Source: Mermis nigrescens (Eukaryota; Nematoda; Enoplea; Mermithida; Mermithidae). Taken from it: DNA of 64,000 bases. The first letter of the stretch is position 1. Each line of letters begins with the position of its first letter. Below are positions 1 to 11,900 of the stretch, one piece after another. The position numbers and the translations under genes were made by a program. Below the pieces are notes generated by a model, which did no database searches, was not told the origin of the DNA, and saw only the letters and a list, made by a program, of their open reading frames with translations. The stretch is taken from positions 310,001-374,000 of the forward strand of contig JAVLUZ010000577.1 of the NCBI GenBank assembly GCA_036768485.1. Reading direction: 5' to 3'.

Positions 1-520
1 GCCGAAAAATGTTGACATTTTGCCATTCTAAATGCGAATTCTGCCATTTTAAAGATATATAGGACGAATAATTTATCAGTTCGGCGCGAAGGGCCGAAAA
101 TTTTGGGAATTTTACACCTTTTTACAGTTTTTGTCTTCCTAAAAATCTTTGTACATTTTGTACACACAAAATTTTTGGGTACTATAATATGGTACAGCAG
201 CGATTTTAGTGTGGTAAAGACAGAGTTCTTCGACTTTTCGTAGTGTGTTTTTGCTAATTTTCGGGTCTCAAAGGACAAAAATCACTAAGAATCGTCTTAA
301 AGCGCCGAAAAATTTGACATTTTTACTTTTGAAATGCAATTTGAGCCATTATAAAGATATATAGAACACACAATTACTCATTTCGGCGCGCGCCGAAATT
401 TTTTCGAATTTTAGACCTTTTTTGCAATTTTTTTCTTCCCGAAAATCTTTGTACATGTACAAAGACGGTCCCGAAAAGTCTTTGTACATCGGGAAAAATA
501 TTTGTTGAGTACAAAAAAAT
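1..520 (+). mobile_element. Fragment of a non-autonomous hAT-family element (interior)
   Basis: Two successive partial copies of the interior of the element that is complete at 41410-42420. Shared landmarks are the text 'ttataaagatatatag', a GGCGCGAAGCGCC-like palindrome, and paired runs of 'ctttgtacat' around 'caaagacggtc'. No terminal repeat or target duplication is visible here, so this is a decayed interior piece cut by the window edge. Confidence 0.7.
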
Positions 521-971
521 GACCCGAACCCGATCGGGTATTGATTTGGATACCCGAACCCGGACCCGAATAATTGAATTTAACTACCCGATCCCGAACC
601 TGAATAAACGTAAATGAAAATTATTATGTATCTCCTATGTTAACACATTGGTCCGTTTTACATTTTTGTGTTATAAAATCGAGGGCAGTAAACGAGTAAG
701 AAATATGTCTTATTTTAAGATATGATTCCGGTTCTAAAAAATTCATTGAAATTCCCGCTCGACACTTTTCGGCTAACACGGATGGTTTCACTGTAGCTGA
801 CGAATTTTGGCACAAAAAGAAGCAACTGTATTCAAAGTCTTCGACGATGACCTGCTGACAAAGTCTTCTTTTTTAATCGTCATTTTGCGTAGAAATCGTA
901 GAATTATTCCGTGCTTTGGATGTCTTCATTTGCTTGGAGTAGAATCTGCTGACTAATGAATGATTTGGGGG
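521..971. other. Unassigned non-coding stretch
   Basis: Starts with short degenerate repeats of the type 'acccgaacccg' (530-600) and then ordinary AT-rich sequence. I see no gene, RNA or transposon end. Confidence 0.4.
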
Positions 972-979
972 ATTTTCAC

Positions 980-1814
980 CATACGTGGGCAGCACCAAAA
1001 TTCTGGGGGTGCAAGATTTTTCAAAGGTCAAAAAATGGCCTTAAAAATGGTGATACGGCGAAAAACACAATTTTTCAACGTTTATTATCCAGCGCCGTCC
1101 ATTGGCATCAAAAAATTGCGAAAAAAACATAAAAAAAGTTCCAAAAAATGAATTCTGTGGGGGTATTTTGGTCGTTTGGAGGGGGGGGTGTTTTGGTTTC
1201 TCGGAGGGGTGCATACCATACGTGGGCAGCAAGCAAATTCTGTGGGTGCAAGATTTTTCAAAGGTCTAAAAATGGTCTTAACAATGGTGGTATGGCGAAA
1301 AGCACCATTTTTCGACGTTTCTCATCGAGTACTAACCATAGGTGGGCAGCACCAAAATTCTGGGGGGAGAAAAAAATTTCTGGGGGGAATTTTAAAGGTC
1401 AAAAATGGCCTTAAAAATGGTGGTATGGCGAAAAAAACACCATTTTTCGACGTTTCTCATCAAGCTCTATCCAATGGCATCAAAAAATTGCTAAAAAAGC
1501 AAAAAAATTTTTTTTCTGGGGGTATTTTGATTTATGGGGGGTATTTCAACTTCTGGGGGGTGCATACCCCCCAAACCCCCCATGCCCATGTGTGGTACTA
1601 ACTATCCGTTGGCATCAAAAAATTGCGGAAAAAAACGAAAAAATTTCAAAAACTGAATTCTGGGGGGTATTTTGGTTTCTCGGGGGGCTGCATATCCGCC
1701 CAAACCCTCTCCTTACGCCCAGGTGTGGTGCATACCCCCCAAAGCCCCCTACCCCCAAGCTCAGGTGTCGGGGGCGCATACCCCCCAAGCCCCCTACCTC
1801 CATGCCCAGGTGTG
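980..1814 (+). mobile_element. Composite CA...TG MITE, several units, 8-bp TSD
   Basis: A long member of the window's main MITE family. The left end is CATACGTGGGCAGC and the right end is CCATGCCCAGGTGTG. The same 8 bp, ATTTTCAC, stand at 972-979 and 1815-1822, so the whole 835-bp array behaves as one insertion. Inside are several successive partial units, each repeating 'gggcagcacc/gcaag...ttctggg', a 'ggtcaaaaaatggcc' block, a 'tttctcatcragcac' block, 'ttggcatcaaaaaattgc' and a run of 'tgggggtattttg'. Internal units lack their own target duplications. Proline/glycine-rich reading frames across it are translations of the repeat, not genes. Confidence 0.9.
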
Positions 1815-1822
1815 ATTTTCAC

Positions 1823-2885
1823 TCCTCTCAACAGGTTTTCACCCCACCCCTCTCAACAACTCTTTCACCCCAGCAGAATCAACAAGTTTTGAAAAATGAG
1901 CTGTAAATTGGACTAATTTTTCGTCATTTTGACTATTTTTTCCAACTTTTACTCCTCATGCCTGTGCATGTTTGCTGACCGTCATACATGATCTTGGGGG
2001 TTTCACCGTCCCTTAGAAATTTTTCACCCCCCAGAATATGTGGTTTTTTAAAAGTTTTCTAAAAATACGTAGAAAAGGTGCTTTTTTAATTTTTTCGAGA
2101 TTTTTCATGTTTTTATGCTCCAAAAAGATATAGCATCATCAGAAATACCGAGAAACGATGTTTTCGACGCATTTTTACGATTATTGAGTCCTAAAAGCCG
2201 TCCCCAGAATTCACATGCTGTTCACGTGTGCTGACCGCTTGTAGGTGAATCTTCAAGGTGATTCTCCCTTAACAAAGCAAGCATAGAACACAACAGGATT
2301 GTCTTCCGGCCTTTTGACAGCCTATTCAGAATAATGTACCATATTAGAAGACTAGAAAAATCACTCTTGCTTCGGAAAACATCTTGAATGATGCATCATA
2401 CACTCTAAAACGATTGATCTTAATTTATTCTTCTGGATGCTTGATCTTACTACATCTGGCAAAGGCTTATGCTCATCAAGATCAAGTAAAAAACCATTTT
2501 CACTCTAAAAACTATAAATTGCTTTAAGATCATTCGGAATTCTTACATACTCAACGTATAACACATTAGTGTTAAGTTATTGTATATAAGTACGTTGTTT
2601 GTAAAATTAAGGAAACTTATCAAACCAAATGATTTTTTTAGCATGAATTGGATATTTCACATCTTTCTCTTCAAATAGGTAATGAAAGATAGCTTCTTTG
2701 CTTTTGCTTGCTGATACAAATTTTTTTGAAGTTAAGCCTTGTAAAATCGTCTCTCCTTTTTCTGCAGTTATCTGAATTCTGATTAGAGCTTATTCATTTC
2801 ACATTATTAGTCGCAGTGGTGATTTTAACTGCCCTAATTCAATTATTCTCGATCCGTTTTAAGCGCATTTTTTGCACCTACATAC
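1823..2885. other. Unassigned non-coding stretch
   Basis: Lower-complexity T-rich sequence at 1900-2200, then ordinary AT-rich sequence. No convincing gene, RNA or transposon end seen. Confidence 0.4.
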
Positions 2886-3387
2886 CATAAGTGGGCGGCA
2901 CCGATATTCTGGGGATGCAAGATTTTTCAAAGGTCAAAAAATGGTCTTAAAAATGGTGGTATGGCGAAAAAACACCATTTTTCAACGTTTCTCATCGAGC
3001 ACTATCCATTGGCATCAAAAAATTGCGAAAAAATTTCAAAAATTCAATTCTGGGGGAATATTTTGGTTTCTCGGGAGTGCATACTCCAAACCATACGTGG
3101 GCAGCTAGAAAATTCTGGGGGGGTGCAAGATTTTTTTGAAGGTCGAAAAATGGCCTTAAAAATGGTGGTATGGCGATAAAAACACCATTTTTCGACGTTT
3201 CTCATCAAGCACTATCCATTGGCATCAAAAAATTGCGAAAAAGACGAAAAAAATTTTCAAAAATTGAATTCTGGGGAGGGGTATTTTGATTTCTTGGGGG
3301 GGGGGTATTTTGGTTTCTGGGGGGTGCATACCCCCCAAACCCCTCCCCCACGCCCAGGTGTGCTCCAAACCCCCACGCCCACGTGTG
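2886..3387 (+). mobile_element. Composite two-unit CA...TG MITE, 8-bp TSD
   Basis: Left end CATAAGTGGGCGGC, right end CCACGCCCACGTGTG. Perfect 8-bp duplication CTACATAC at 2878-2885 and 3388-3395. A second left end (CATACGTGGGCAGC near 3092) and an internal right end (CACGCCCAGGTGTG near 3350) lie inside, so two units share one pair of flanking duplications. Confidence 0.92.
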
Positions 3388-3747
3388 CTACATACCTACT
3401 GCCACTTGCATGAATTTCGTTTGCTCGAACCGTGTCGTGGAGATACAAATGCTTTTTGGTTAATTGTCGTGCATCATGTTTTAAGTCAATTTTACGTATT
3501 GTTTTAGACCATGTTTCTGAGTCATTTTTGCCGTCGCGTCGTCTCATTCAATAGTATGGTTCTTAGATTGTATGTGCATTGTGTACGGTAGCATAAAGCA
3601 ATGTTTTAAAAATTGCGAAATGTTTATGAACAAAGCTAAACTATTTAACGATTGAAATTGTCAAATCTAACGTCCAAGTCTGGTTGCACTAAATAAGCTA
3701 TAGTCTGTTTACACAAGCATGACCTTAACTTTCGTGTGCTAAACGAA

Positions 3748-3912
3748 CAGGCCCGGTCTTAGGCATGTGCGGAGTGTGCGGCCACACAAAGCCCCGGGGC
3801 CCCCGCCACATGCACTATACAAATGCTTTCAATAAGTACCAAAAAGGTACCTCGCACAGGCCCCCAAAAAGGTACCTCGCACAGGGCCCCCAAATGCCTA
3901 AGACCGGGCCTG
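3748..3912. mobile_element. Short hAT-type MITE (165 bp) with 8-bp TSD
   Basis: Terminal inverted repeats CAGGCCCGGTCTTAGGCAT and its reverse complement close a 165-bp element. The 8 bp TAAACGAA occur at 3740-3747 and again at 3913-3920. A direct repeat of 'ggtacctcgcacagg' lies inside. No coding capacity. The CAGG start plus 8-bp duplication is typical of hAT derivatives. Confidence 0.92.
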
Positions 3913-4534
3913 TAAACGAATGTAGGGAGATTTTGCTCTAGCTCAGAAAACATTGAAGAGAAATATTTATAAAAGATTCAGCGTCTACGCTGTACATACA
4001 TAGCTTTCCTGCCGATGACTCACAGGTTGCTGTTTCTGTTTGTCTCGCTCGCGTGACCTCATCGTTTATATTAGGTGTCATTCCTATTCGTTACACAATG
4101 TTTAGAACCCAGTAAATTGTTTTATGCACTTACTATTTTACGCTTTATTTCGCATGCATAGTCTGTTTCACGAAATCCAACGCATGAATGATAATTTTTG
4201 TGTCAATGTAAATCGATCCCAGAAGCGGCTTAACCTTAAGCAAGAGTTTAGTATTGTGCGTAAAAATTGTGAAGCATATGACGTTTTGCTATGCAAAATT
4301 ATATTTCGGTAGACTGCTCCTCGTTTTAGCGCTGGAAATTGATTTCGCGCCCAAGGTTTTGCGAAATAGACTTTAGTTACTGTAGGTACCAGGTGATGCG
4401 ATGAGGAGCTTAATATAGTTTTTTTCGATGTCGGAAAGCTGGGTTCGCAAGTACATACATACAGGGTTTCTCAAAAACGCACCCCATATTGGGTCCAGTG
4501 CAGCAGGTTCTATATGGCAAAAACGCTAACATAC

Positions 4535-4783
4535 TATAGTGCGTTCCATTCCAAACGGCCCATTTTTGCTTCATGGTTTATTACTGTAGCAGAATATTTT
4601 ACGCGTTACGTTGTTGCAGTATGTAGTCTGTTAGATGCGCCACGTAAAGCAAAGCACAAAACATCAATAAGAAAAGTTTAAAGAAACCAGCTATTGCGCG
4701 ACATGTTTCCATTTGTGTAGTAGAAATCTATCACAGTAATATGACCAGCAATAAATGGGCCGTTTGGAATGTAACAGACTATG
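4535..4783. mobile_element. Inverted-repeat MITE (about 250 bp)
   Basis: The text CATTCCAAACGGCCCATTT near 4550 reappears inverted near 4755-4775, with the inverted similarity running about 35 bp. The outer part resembles the 'tatagtctgtt' ends seen around 24530-24705 and 26494-26655. It directly abuts the TACCGTCAACTGG element that starts at 4784. No coding capacity. Confidence 0.65.
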
Positions 4784-5700
4784 TACCGTCAACTGGGGTT
4801 ACATTGCCACGTTTTTCGGCTTTTTCTCAGTATAACTTATGATGTAATAGTTTTTGGATACTGTAATTTTGCCAAAACATAAAGAGCGAGTTGTTGAATG
4901 TATTCCATACAATTATTTTACTCAAACAGGCTACAACAACGAATAATTTACACAAAAGTGGTATGGCAAAGTTTGACCTTGGAGTGGGGTAAATTTGCCA
5001 CTCCCTGAACAGATTCAAAAATACACTGTTGCAGGCAGAACAAAAATCGCCTATACTTTGTGCGGTACAATCTTGTACAAAGATCGCTCCAAAAATCTTT
5101 GTACAAGGCTCAAAATCTTTGTCACATACAAAAAAATTTTAAGCCTAGGCAATATTAGTTTTGATGACAGACTGCCCATATTTCTATTCAGAGACTGAAG
5201 AGCACGATTTAAAACTCTTGTCAGTGCTTAAACATAAATTAAATCCTTTATTTTGATGAGTTTTCGAGTTTAACAATAGGGTAAAACAATTTTTCATTTT
5301 ACGATAGGTTGCGGGGGAACATTGCCAACCGATTTTTCTGAAAACTTTATATACAATAAAATATGGAAAAGACACATTTTCTGGATGCAAAATATCTCTA
5401 GTTTCGATAAGCCTAAACAAGAAAAACAATCTGTTTCAGGTTTCCGAGTGGCCTGAACACTTATGAGTTGATAAAAACTTGCTAAAAAATGATAGCCCTC
5501 ACAAAAACGAGAATAGACACACGAAGAACTTAAAGAATCCATTTTTTCTTTGTTACCAGATGAATAATGCAGTAATAAATCGAAAACAAAAAAAATAGCG
5601 CACCACGCATGACCTGCGACAATGAAAGCAGTCTGCAATAAAAAAAACCTTGATTGGCACAATTACCCCATACTCGGCAAAGAAACCTCAGTTGACGGTA
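4784..5700. mobile_element. TIR element flanked by TA (Tc/mariner-like, non-autonomous)
   Basis: The left end TACCGTCAACTGGGGTTACA and the inverted right end (5676-5700) match at about 22 of 25 positions. A TA at each boundary fits a TA target duplication. The 917-bp interior has a 122-codon minus-strand reading frame (5294-5662) with no recognisable transposase motif, so I treat the element as non-autonomous. A 'cttgtacaaagatc' motif resembling the hAT interior family lies near 5075. Confidence 0.7.
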
Positions 5701-5796
5701 CACAATTTAAGTCCTTTTGGAGGCCAATTTAATCTTAAATCTCCAAGGGCCTCTGGATTTCCAGCTTAAAAATGACCCAAATCGCACCTTTGGATA

Positions 5797-6643
5797 CAGG
5801 GGCGGCCGCCCCCCTTATTGGTTAAAAATATTTGGCGAGATAAAGAGTGGATATGCCATTCTAATTATTTTTGGCCGTCAGTGACCTCAATTTCTTAAAT
5901 TTCTGCGGTGCTACGCGCCGGATGATACCTATAATGACATTCACTTATGTACTTTCTTGGCGCCCTGGAAGCCATTTTCTGTTCACGTATGTAGGTTTCA
6001 AAACAATTTTAAGAGTAGAAACAGCTATTTTTGCATAGTTTTATTCTATGTTCAATTAAAAATTTGGATGTTTCGCATCAAATGCGGTATATGTAGGAAA
6101 TCAAGCAGTAAGTCATACTTCTAGACGTTTATCCGCCTCAATTTCACAAATTTTCTGGCGCTTCGCACCAGTTTTTGTTAAAGTCAAAGAAATTTAATGA
6201 TTTTTTCGCACAAAATTGTCGGAAATTTTAGGATTTTTAGAAAAAATATTGAATCAAAAAAGCATACGTGGGCAGCAAGAAATTTCTGGGGGTGCAAGAT
6301 TTTTTGAAGGTCAAAAATGGCCTTAAAATGGTGGTATGGCGATAAAAACACCATTTTTCGACGTTTCTCATCAAGCACTATCCATTGGCATCAAAAAATT
6401 GCAAAAAAACGAAAAAAATTTTCAAAAATTGAATTCTGGTGGGGTATTTTGATTTCTGGGGGGATGCATACCCCCCATGCCCAGGTGATGATCAAAATGA
6501 TTTTATGTAAAAGTATACAATGTAAAACACCGAAAAAAACGCAATTTCGCGCGTTAAGGGCAAATTTCTGGACCGATTTTTGACTGTTTTTGGAAGACTT
6601 GGTATACCGCCCCTCCCCTTAGGAAAATCCTAGATCCGCCACT
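5797..6643 (-). mobile_element. hAT-family copy, interrupted by a MITE
   Basis: Reverse-orientation copy of the 41410-42420 family. It begins CAGGGGCGGCCGCC and ends with ATCCGCCACT preceded by 'ccttaggaaaatcctag'. Flanking 8-mers (TTTGGATA and ATTTGATA) agree at six of eight positions. The CA...TG MITE at 6263-6490 sits inside it, so the hAT copy is the older insertion. Confidence 0.75.
6263..6490 (+). mobile_element. CA...TG MITE copy nested in a hAT copy
   Basis: Begins CATACGTGGGCAGC and ends CCCATGCCCAGGTGATG. It contains the family landmarks (ggtcaaaaatggcc, catcaagcactatccattgg, aattgaattctgg). Flanks (TCAAAAAAG / ATCAAAAT) are only loosely duplicated. Confidence 0.8.
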
Positions 6644-6854
6644 AATTTGATAGAGCATGGTTGAAAATATATTAATTTAATAACTATAGTAAGTCCTGGT
6701 TTTTAGTCTTCATGCAAAATGCATTAGCGAGACAAGATTAACCCAGATATGGAAGCATCTGTGTATGGCACCACATTCGCTTTTGCTGTCCTGTATTTTA
6801 CATTTAATGTAATGTCACATCAGAAGGATCAAACCTGGACGTAGGGGTATTCAC

Positions 6855-7113
6855 CATACGTGGGCAGCAAAAGATTCTGGGGGGTGCAAGATTTTTTGAA
6901 AGTCAAAAAATGGCCTTAAAAATGGTGGTAGGGCAATAAAAACACCATTTTTCGACGTCTCATCAAGCACTATCCATTGGCATCAAAAAATTGCGAAAAA
7001 AACGAAAAAAATTTTTCAAAAATTGAATTCTGGGGGGTATTTTGATTTCTGGGGGGGGTATTTTGGTTTCTGGGGGGGGTGCATACCCCCCCAAACCCCC
7101 ACGCCCAGGTGTG
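6855..7113 (+). mobile_element. Single-unit CA...TG MITE (259 bp), 8-bp TSD
   Basis: Best reference-like single copy. Left end CATACGTGGGCAGC, right end CCACGCCCAGGTGTG, perfect duplication GTATTCAC at 6847-6854 and 7114-7121. An inverted, end-truncated second copy follows at once. Confidence 0.95.
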
Positions 7114-7121
7114 GTATTCAC

Positions 7122-7343
7122 CCCTCCAGAAACCAACATATACCCCCAAAACCGCAACCCCCCTGGAAATCAATTTTTGAAATTTTTTCGTTTTTTCGCA
7201 ATTTTTTGATGCCAATGGATAGTGCTCAATGAGAAACGTTGAAAAATGGTGGTTTTTCGCCATAACACCATTTTTAAGGCCATTTTTTGACCTTAGAAGA
7301 ATCTTGCATCCCCATCCCAGAATTTCAGTGCCGCCCACCTATG
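7122..7343 (-). mobile_element. Truncated inverted CA...TG MITE copy
   Basis: Reverse-orientation copy that ends with GCCGCCCACCTATG. Its other end (CACACCTGGGCG) is missing where it meets the preceding copy's target duplication. With 6855-7113 it forms a large head-to-head inverted pair. Confidence 0.8.
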
Positions 7344-7739
7344 AGACGGACTATCAATCTGTTCTATTTCAACTAGGCCTCCTGTCAAGGTATGTAGAAT
7401 TTAGAAGAGCTATAGGATAGCTGCAGTAATGCTGGACGTTTTTTGGTGCCATTTTATTAAACAGGATATGGTTGCCATACAGGATATCTTTTATTACCTA
7501 TCAATTTTAAATCCAATCAAATTCGAACGTACATTGTCATTTGTGTTGATCAATAAGCGAATGAAGCGAAAAAAACAAAACTGCTAACATGTACAATAAC
7601 AACGAATTGTTAACAGAACATCGCGTAGGATGGCAAAACAAAATAAGCAAAAATTCATGCAATACCGGGTATGCCATTCGAAACGCAACAAAGAGGCAAA
7701 GCAACTCATGTGTTGTAATGCAGCTTCCACTCACGGTTT

Positions 7740-8840
7740 TCTTTGTATTCGACGAAGATTTTTCCGTACAGAGACTTTTCAGGACCGTGGAAAAATGTCA
7801 CATTTTTCTTGAGACAACTTTTAGTAATCTTGGCGACAGAAACCCAAAAATCAGCCATAATACATTACCAAAGGTCGAAAAACCCTTTTTTACCACAGTA
7901 AAATCGCTACTGTACCATATTATAGTACATAAAAATTTGTATGTTCAAAAATGTACAGACTTTCGGGGACCATCTTTGAACATGTACAAACGGACCTTGT
8001 GCAAAAAAATAAAACACTGCTTCCACTTAAAAATTAGTTTTAAATGTTTTTAAGGAATCATATGTAAGTTACAAGTTTCAGGTGTTAAGACGTAATTTTC
8101 TTTCATTTCCACAGCTAAAAAATGATATTGAAAATTTTTATGCGGTTATATCATTATTAAAATGATGTGAATGATGATGATCATCATGTGAATTAAGCAG
8201 TTATGACACATTAAAATAAGCATCTATCGAATGCACTTAACTAAGAGATGCGAAATTCTAAGTGAACAAGTAAGATACAGAAAAACTTGGTCAAATAATG
8301 TTCTTGTCCTTAAAATTTTATAAGACCTCGTATCTTTGTGTGGCCGTCAACTACGGAGAATATTAAAAATACACATATATCTCACGGTTTTTTTTGTATT
8401 TTTCCCGATGTACAAAGACTTTCGGGGACCATCTTTGTACAAGTACAAAGATTTTTGGGAAGACAAAAAACGAAAAAAAGCTTCAAAATTTGCAAAAAAA
8501 ATTTCGGGCGCTTCGCGTGGAAATAAGTAATTGTGTGTTCTATATCTTTATAATGTCAGAAATTGCATTTTGAAAGTAAAAATGTCAAATTTTTTGGCGC
8601 TTCGCGCCGTTTTGAGACGATTATTAGCGATTTTTGCCCTCAGAAACCCAGAAATTAGCTAAAATACACTACTAAAGGTCGTACGACTCTGTTTTTGCCA
8701 CAATAAAGTCGCTACCGTACTGTATTATAGTACCCAAAAATTAGGGTTTGCAAAATGTACAAAGACTTTTAGGGACTATCTTTGTATGTACAAACGGACG
8801 TTGTACAAAAAAACACTGATCTATATCATGTTAACACGCA
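7740..8840 (-). mobile_element. Decayed hAT-family interior fragments
   Basis: Reverse-orientation interior blocks of the 41410-42420 family: 'gtacaaagactttcggggacc', 'atagtacataaaaatttg', GGCGCTTCGCGCC, and 'ctatatctttataatg'. At least two partial copies are joined (roughly 7740-8030 and 8380-8820). Reading frames here, including one of 154 codons at 7589-8053, do not resemble any protein I recognise. Confidence 0.6.
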
Positions 8841-8995
8841 TTTCCATTAGGAAACGTATTATTACAAAATAAACTAAAATGAGGCATTATATGTATTACT
8901 TAATCGACACTTAAAATTAACGATTATAGAAAATTTAAAAATACGAGTTAGTGGCCAAAAAACTAGTTGTGTATATTCCAGTCGTAAGAATCATA

Positions 8996-11900
8996 TTACA
9001 ATTCGGCATGTGACTTTCTGACGCCGGGCTGTTTACCAGGGTAACTTCGACCTTCAATGGTTACTTCCTGGCATCTGGGTTGCTCTACCAAGAAATCTTT
9101 GGCGACCCAAGCTTTTGAACCGTCGGTAAACATGAAAATGGCTCGATCATTATCTATTACGAACCTGCGTAAAAATCAATCAATTGTAAAACGCATGATG
9201 CCGAAATTTAAAATGACAGTTATCATGGGCCATCTTCATTGAGAAGGAGATGGCTAGTTCTATATTTTATGTAAAAGGATCGGAAGATGCGCATTTTCCG
9301 TTTAAAAGAATGTGGAAGTTTTCGTTAGAAAATTGTGAAAAAATCGGCTGCCGATTGTGGTTTAGATATCAAATATACCTTATAACTAGAGACCGGATTT
9401 TTAGGTGCAAAAAAAGTTAGATTGGGTGCTAAAAATTCATCAATTGAGTAGTGCAAACTATTATTGGAAATTCATATGCTAAGAGCGCTTTTACTCAAGC
9501 AAAAACTTGTTAAAATGCGTATATTATTACCCATCACTTGCAAAAAACACTTTAACTCGCAACGAAAACTTATTAAATGCGATAATATTGTACATTTTGA
9601 TATTGTCAAATGTCGCGGCGATCGGATAAGATTAATTTATACAGTCGGTAATAATTTTTCTGCAGCGAACTCTTTGGCTAAAGCATTCAATTTACAGTTC
9701 CCAACTTTGGCATGTTGCCAAAAACAGAATTATGCACCCGCGCTCGCTCAACAAAGTAATTATCCATGTACCATCTACAGTAAGTGGGCTAAATTTGAAA
9801 AACATGCGTAAAATGTGTAACTTGTGAGCTAAATGATTGAGTTTTAGGGGCAAAACTGACAAAAGTCGAGATTAGGTGCAATTAGGCGTGCAAGTCTTTT
9901 AGGTGCAATTAGGTGCACCAAACCATCGACTATATCGCTTCAAAAACGCTGTATTTATGCTTTTCTGGCATTCTCCCGTCAAGGCGAGTCAAACAAAAGT
10001 GCAACACCTAAAAATCCGGTCTCTACTTATAACCAAGAGCGGACTCAAGAGTGGGGCGGAGGCGCGGCCGCCCCTTCTGTCGTCAAAAATATGTCACACT
10101 ATAACCAGACAAACTTAGGCCTTATTCAAGTGAGTTGAAAGGATGAAACTTCTTAATATTTCAATAAAAATTTCAAAACACTTTATTCAATTGTAATAAT
10201 AAACTTCGTAATAACATCGTAGTTTTAAAAGAATATTTGAATGTCACAAAATAAACAGCTGAATCTAAAATTAAGTAGTAAATTGTATAAAATTGGCCTA
10301 GACATTTAGTCGTTAAAGAAAAATTACAAAATTACAGATGCATGCATAATCAAATATCTCATTATTTATATGTACGCGTGTGTAAATATACATAGCAGCA
10401 AAAGTTGATTTTACAAGATTAACTGCAGTAGAGAAGCAAATCAAATGTACTTTGTCGGGTTTTTGTTTCATTACATGCAAGGTCAGCATTCAGAAGGAGC
10501 TTTGAACAATAAGGAGAATCTATATCAATATACTAATAAAACAACAACACTGATAGAATAGGGCGAGACAGAAACATCATTTTTTACGTTTCTCATCGAG
10601 CTTTATTAACTGGCATCAAAAACTCCCGAAAGAAAGAAGAAAAAATTCAAAGTACAATTTTGGGTCTTCCGGTTCTAGGGATCTTTAGATTATGGGGGCT
10701 TATATTTTCAAACCCTCTAGGCCCATGTGTGCTGCTGACGAAAAGATAGGATGAAGTTAAAAAGTAAAATAAAAATGGAAAATAAAATGGCCGAAATTTC
10801 GCTCATCGTTTTATGCTCTAAGCTATGTAGATCATTCCTTATAAAGTCTAACATTTTCAGCCTAATATTCTTCTACCCTGTCGCAAGAGCTCATCTGCCT
10901 GAATTCAGTGCACCCAGTGTACAAAATATTACGAACCTCTGGCAGTCCATATGTGCGTTAAACAAACTCGATTGCCAAAGCTTAGTAATTTTCTCGAGTT
11001 CATTCTTATCTGGATTCCCTAAAACAACACACAGACTATTGACTGGTTTTAATGCCCGAATGTTGCCAAAATACCTCATCGGAGTCTGTCATTTTCACCC
11101 AACTTAAGATAGGATTTTGTTGTACCTATTTTGATTTAATGTCATTTTTCACTTTTGTTCTTCGAGTTTTAAGTCACACGCCAGACCTAACAAACTTGCA
11201 CGCAATAACGATATAATTTCTCCGATTCATTAACTAATTTTTTATAATTAAAAAAATTTATTAAACACTAACACATAATTTTGAATGCGTGAAATCCTTA
11301 ATACGACAAAATGTTATCTTTATTGTTATTTTTATTTAAACACATTTCAATGACACAAGCGAGATTCCTCATTGTTATACACATTTAGACCTCATATTTC
11401 GACTAGATTTTCTTAAAACTAAGGATGTCCTATGTCCCGGCCCCGGCCCCTGGCCGGGTAAAGCTCGCCGGGTAATTCCAAATAGGCGGTGTAAATTCAA
11501 TAACTACCTATGATGTAATCTGCTTTTTTACCTACATGATCTCAGTACTCTTCGAAATTTCGCTCTTACAAAGGGGAAATTGACATAAGAAGGATCTGAT
11601 TAAACATTAAAATGTATGCTTTCAGTTGAATTGTTATTTTTAATCATTTTTCTGCAGACGTAGTACCAAATAGCATTAAGGAAAATTTTTATCCATGTAT
11701 TAATGACTAACATCGTTTATTGTGAGATTGGATAACTCGTCTGATGTGATTATTCTATTATAAACTCAAAATTTTCCTCGCAATTCTCGACCTCTTCGGA
11801 AATCGCTCAACTCACTTTTTGAAACTCTTGAGATAACCTACATTTAAGATCTAGCGCTAATAGTTGCGTAATCATTTAGATGGACTCATTCAGGATTAGA

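Noticed and set aside
1176..1906. Gly/Pro-rich reading frames of 100-140 codons
   Set aside because: They are translations of the G- and C-run-rich composite MITE and break in other copies.
5294..5662. 122-codon minus-strand reading frame
   Set aside because: It lies inside a TIR element and shows no transposase or other domain pattern; composition looks like chance translation.
7589..8053. 154-codon plus-strand reading frame
   Set aside because: It runs antisense through decayed hAT interior repeats; other copies do not keep the frame.
9464..9811. 115-codon plus-strand reading frame
   Set aside because: Inside the TTATAA-ended element within a boca intron; no recognisable motif and no start or promoter context.
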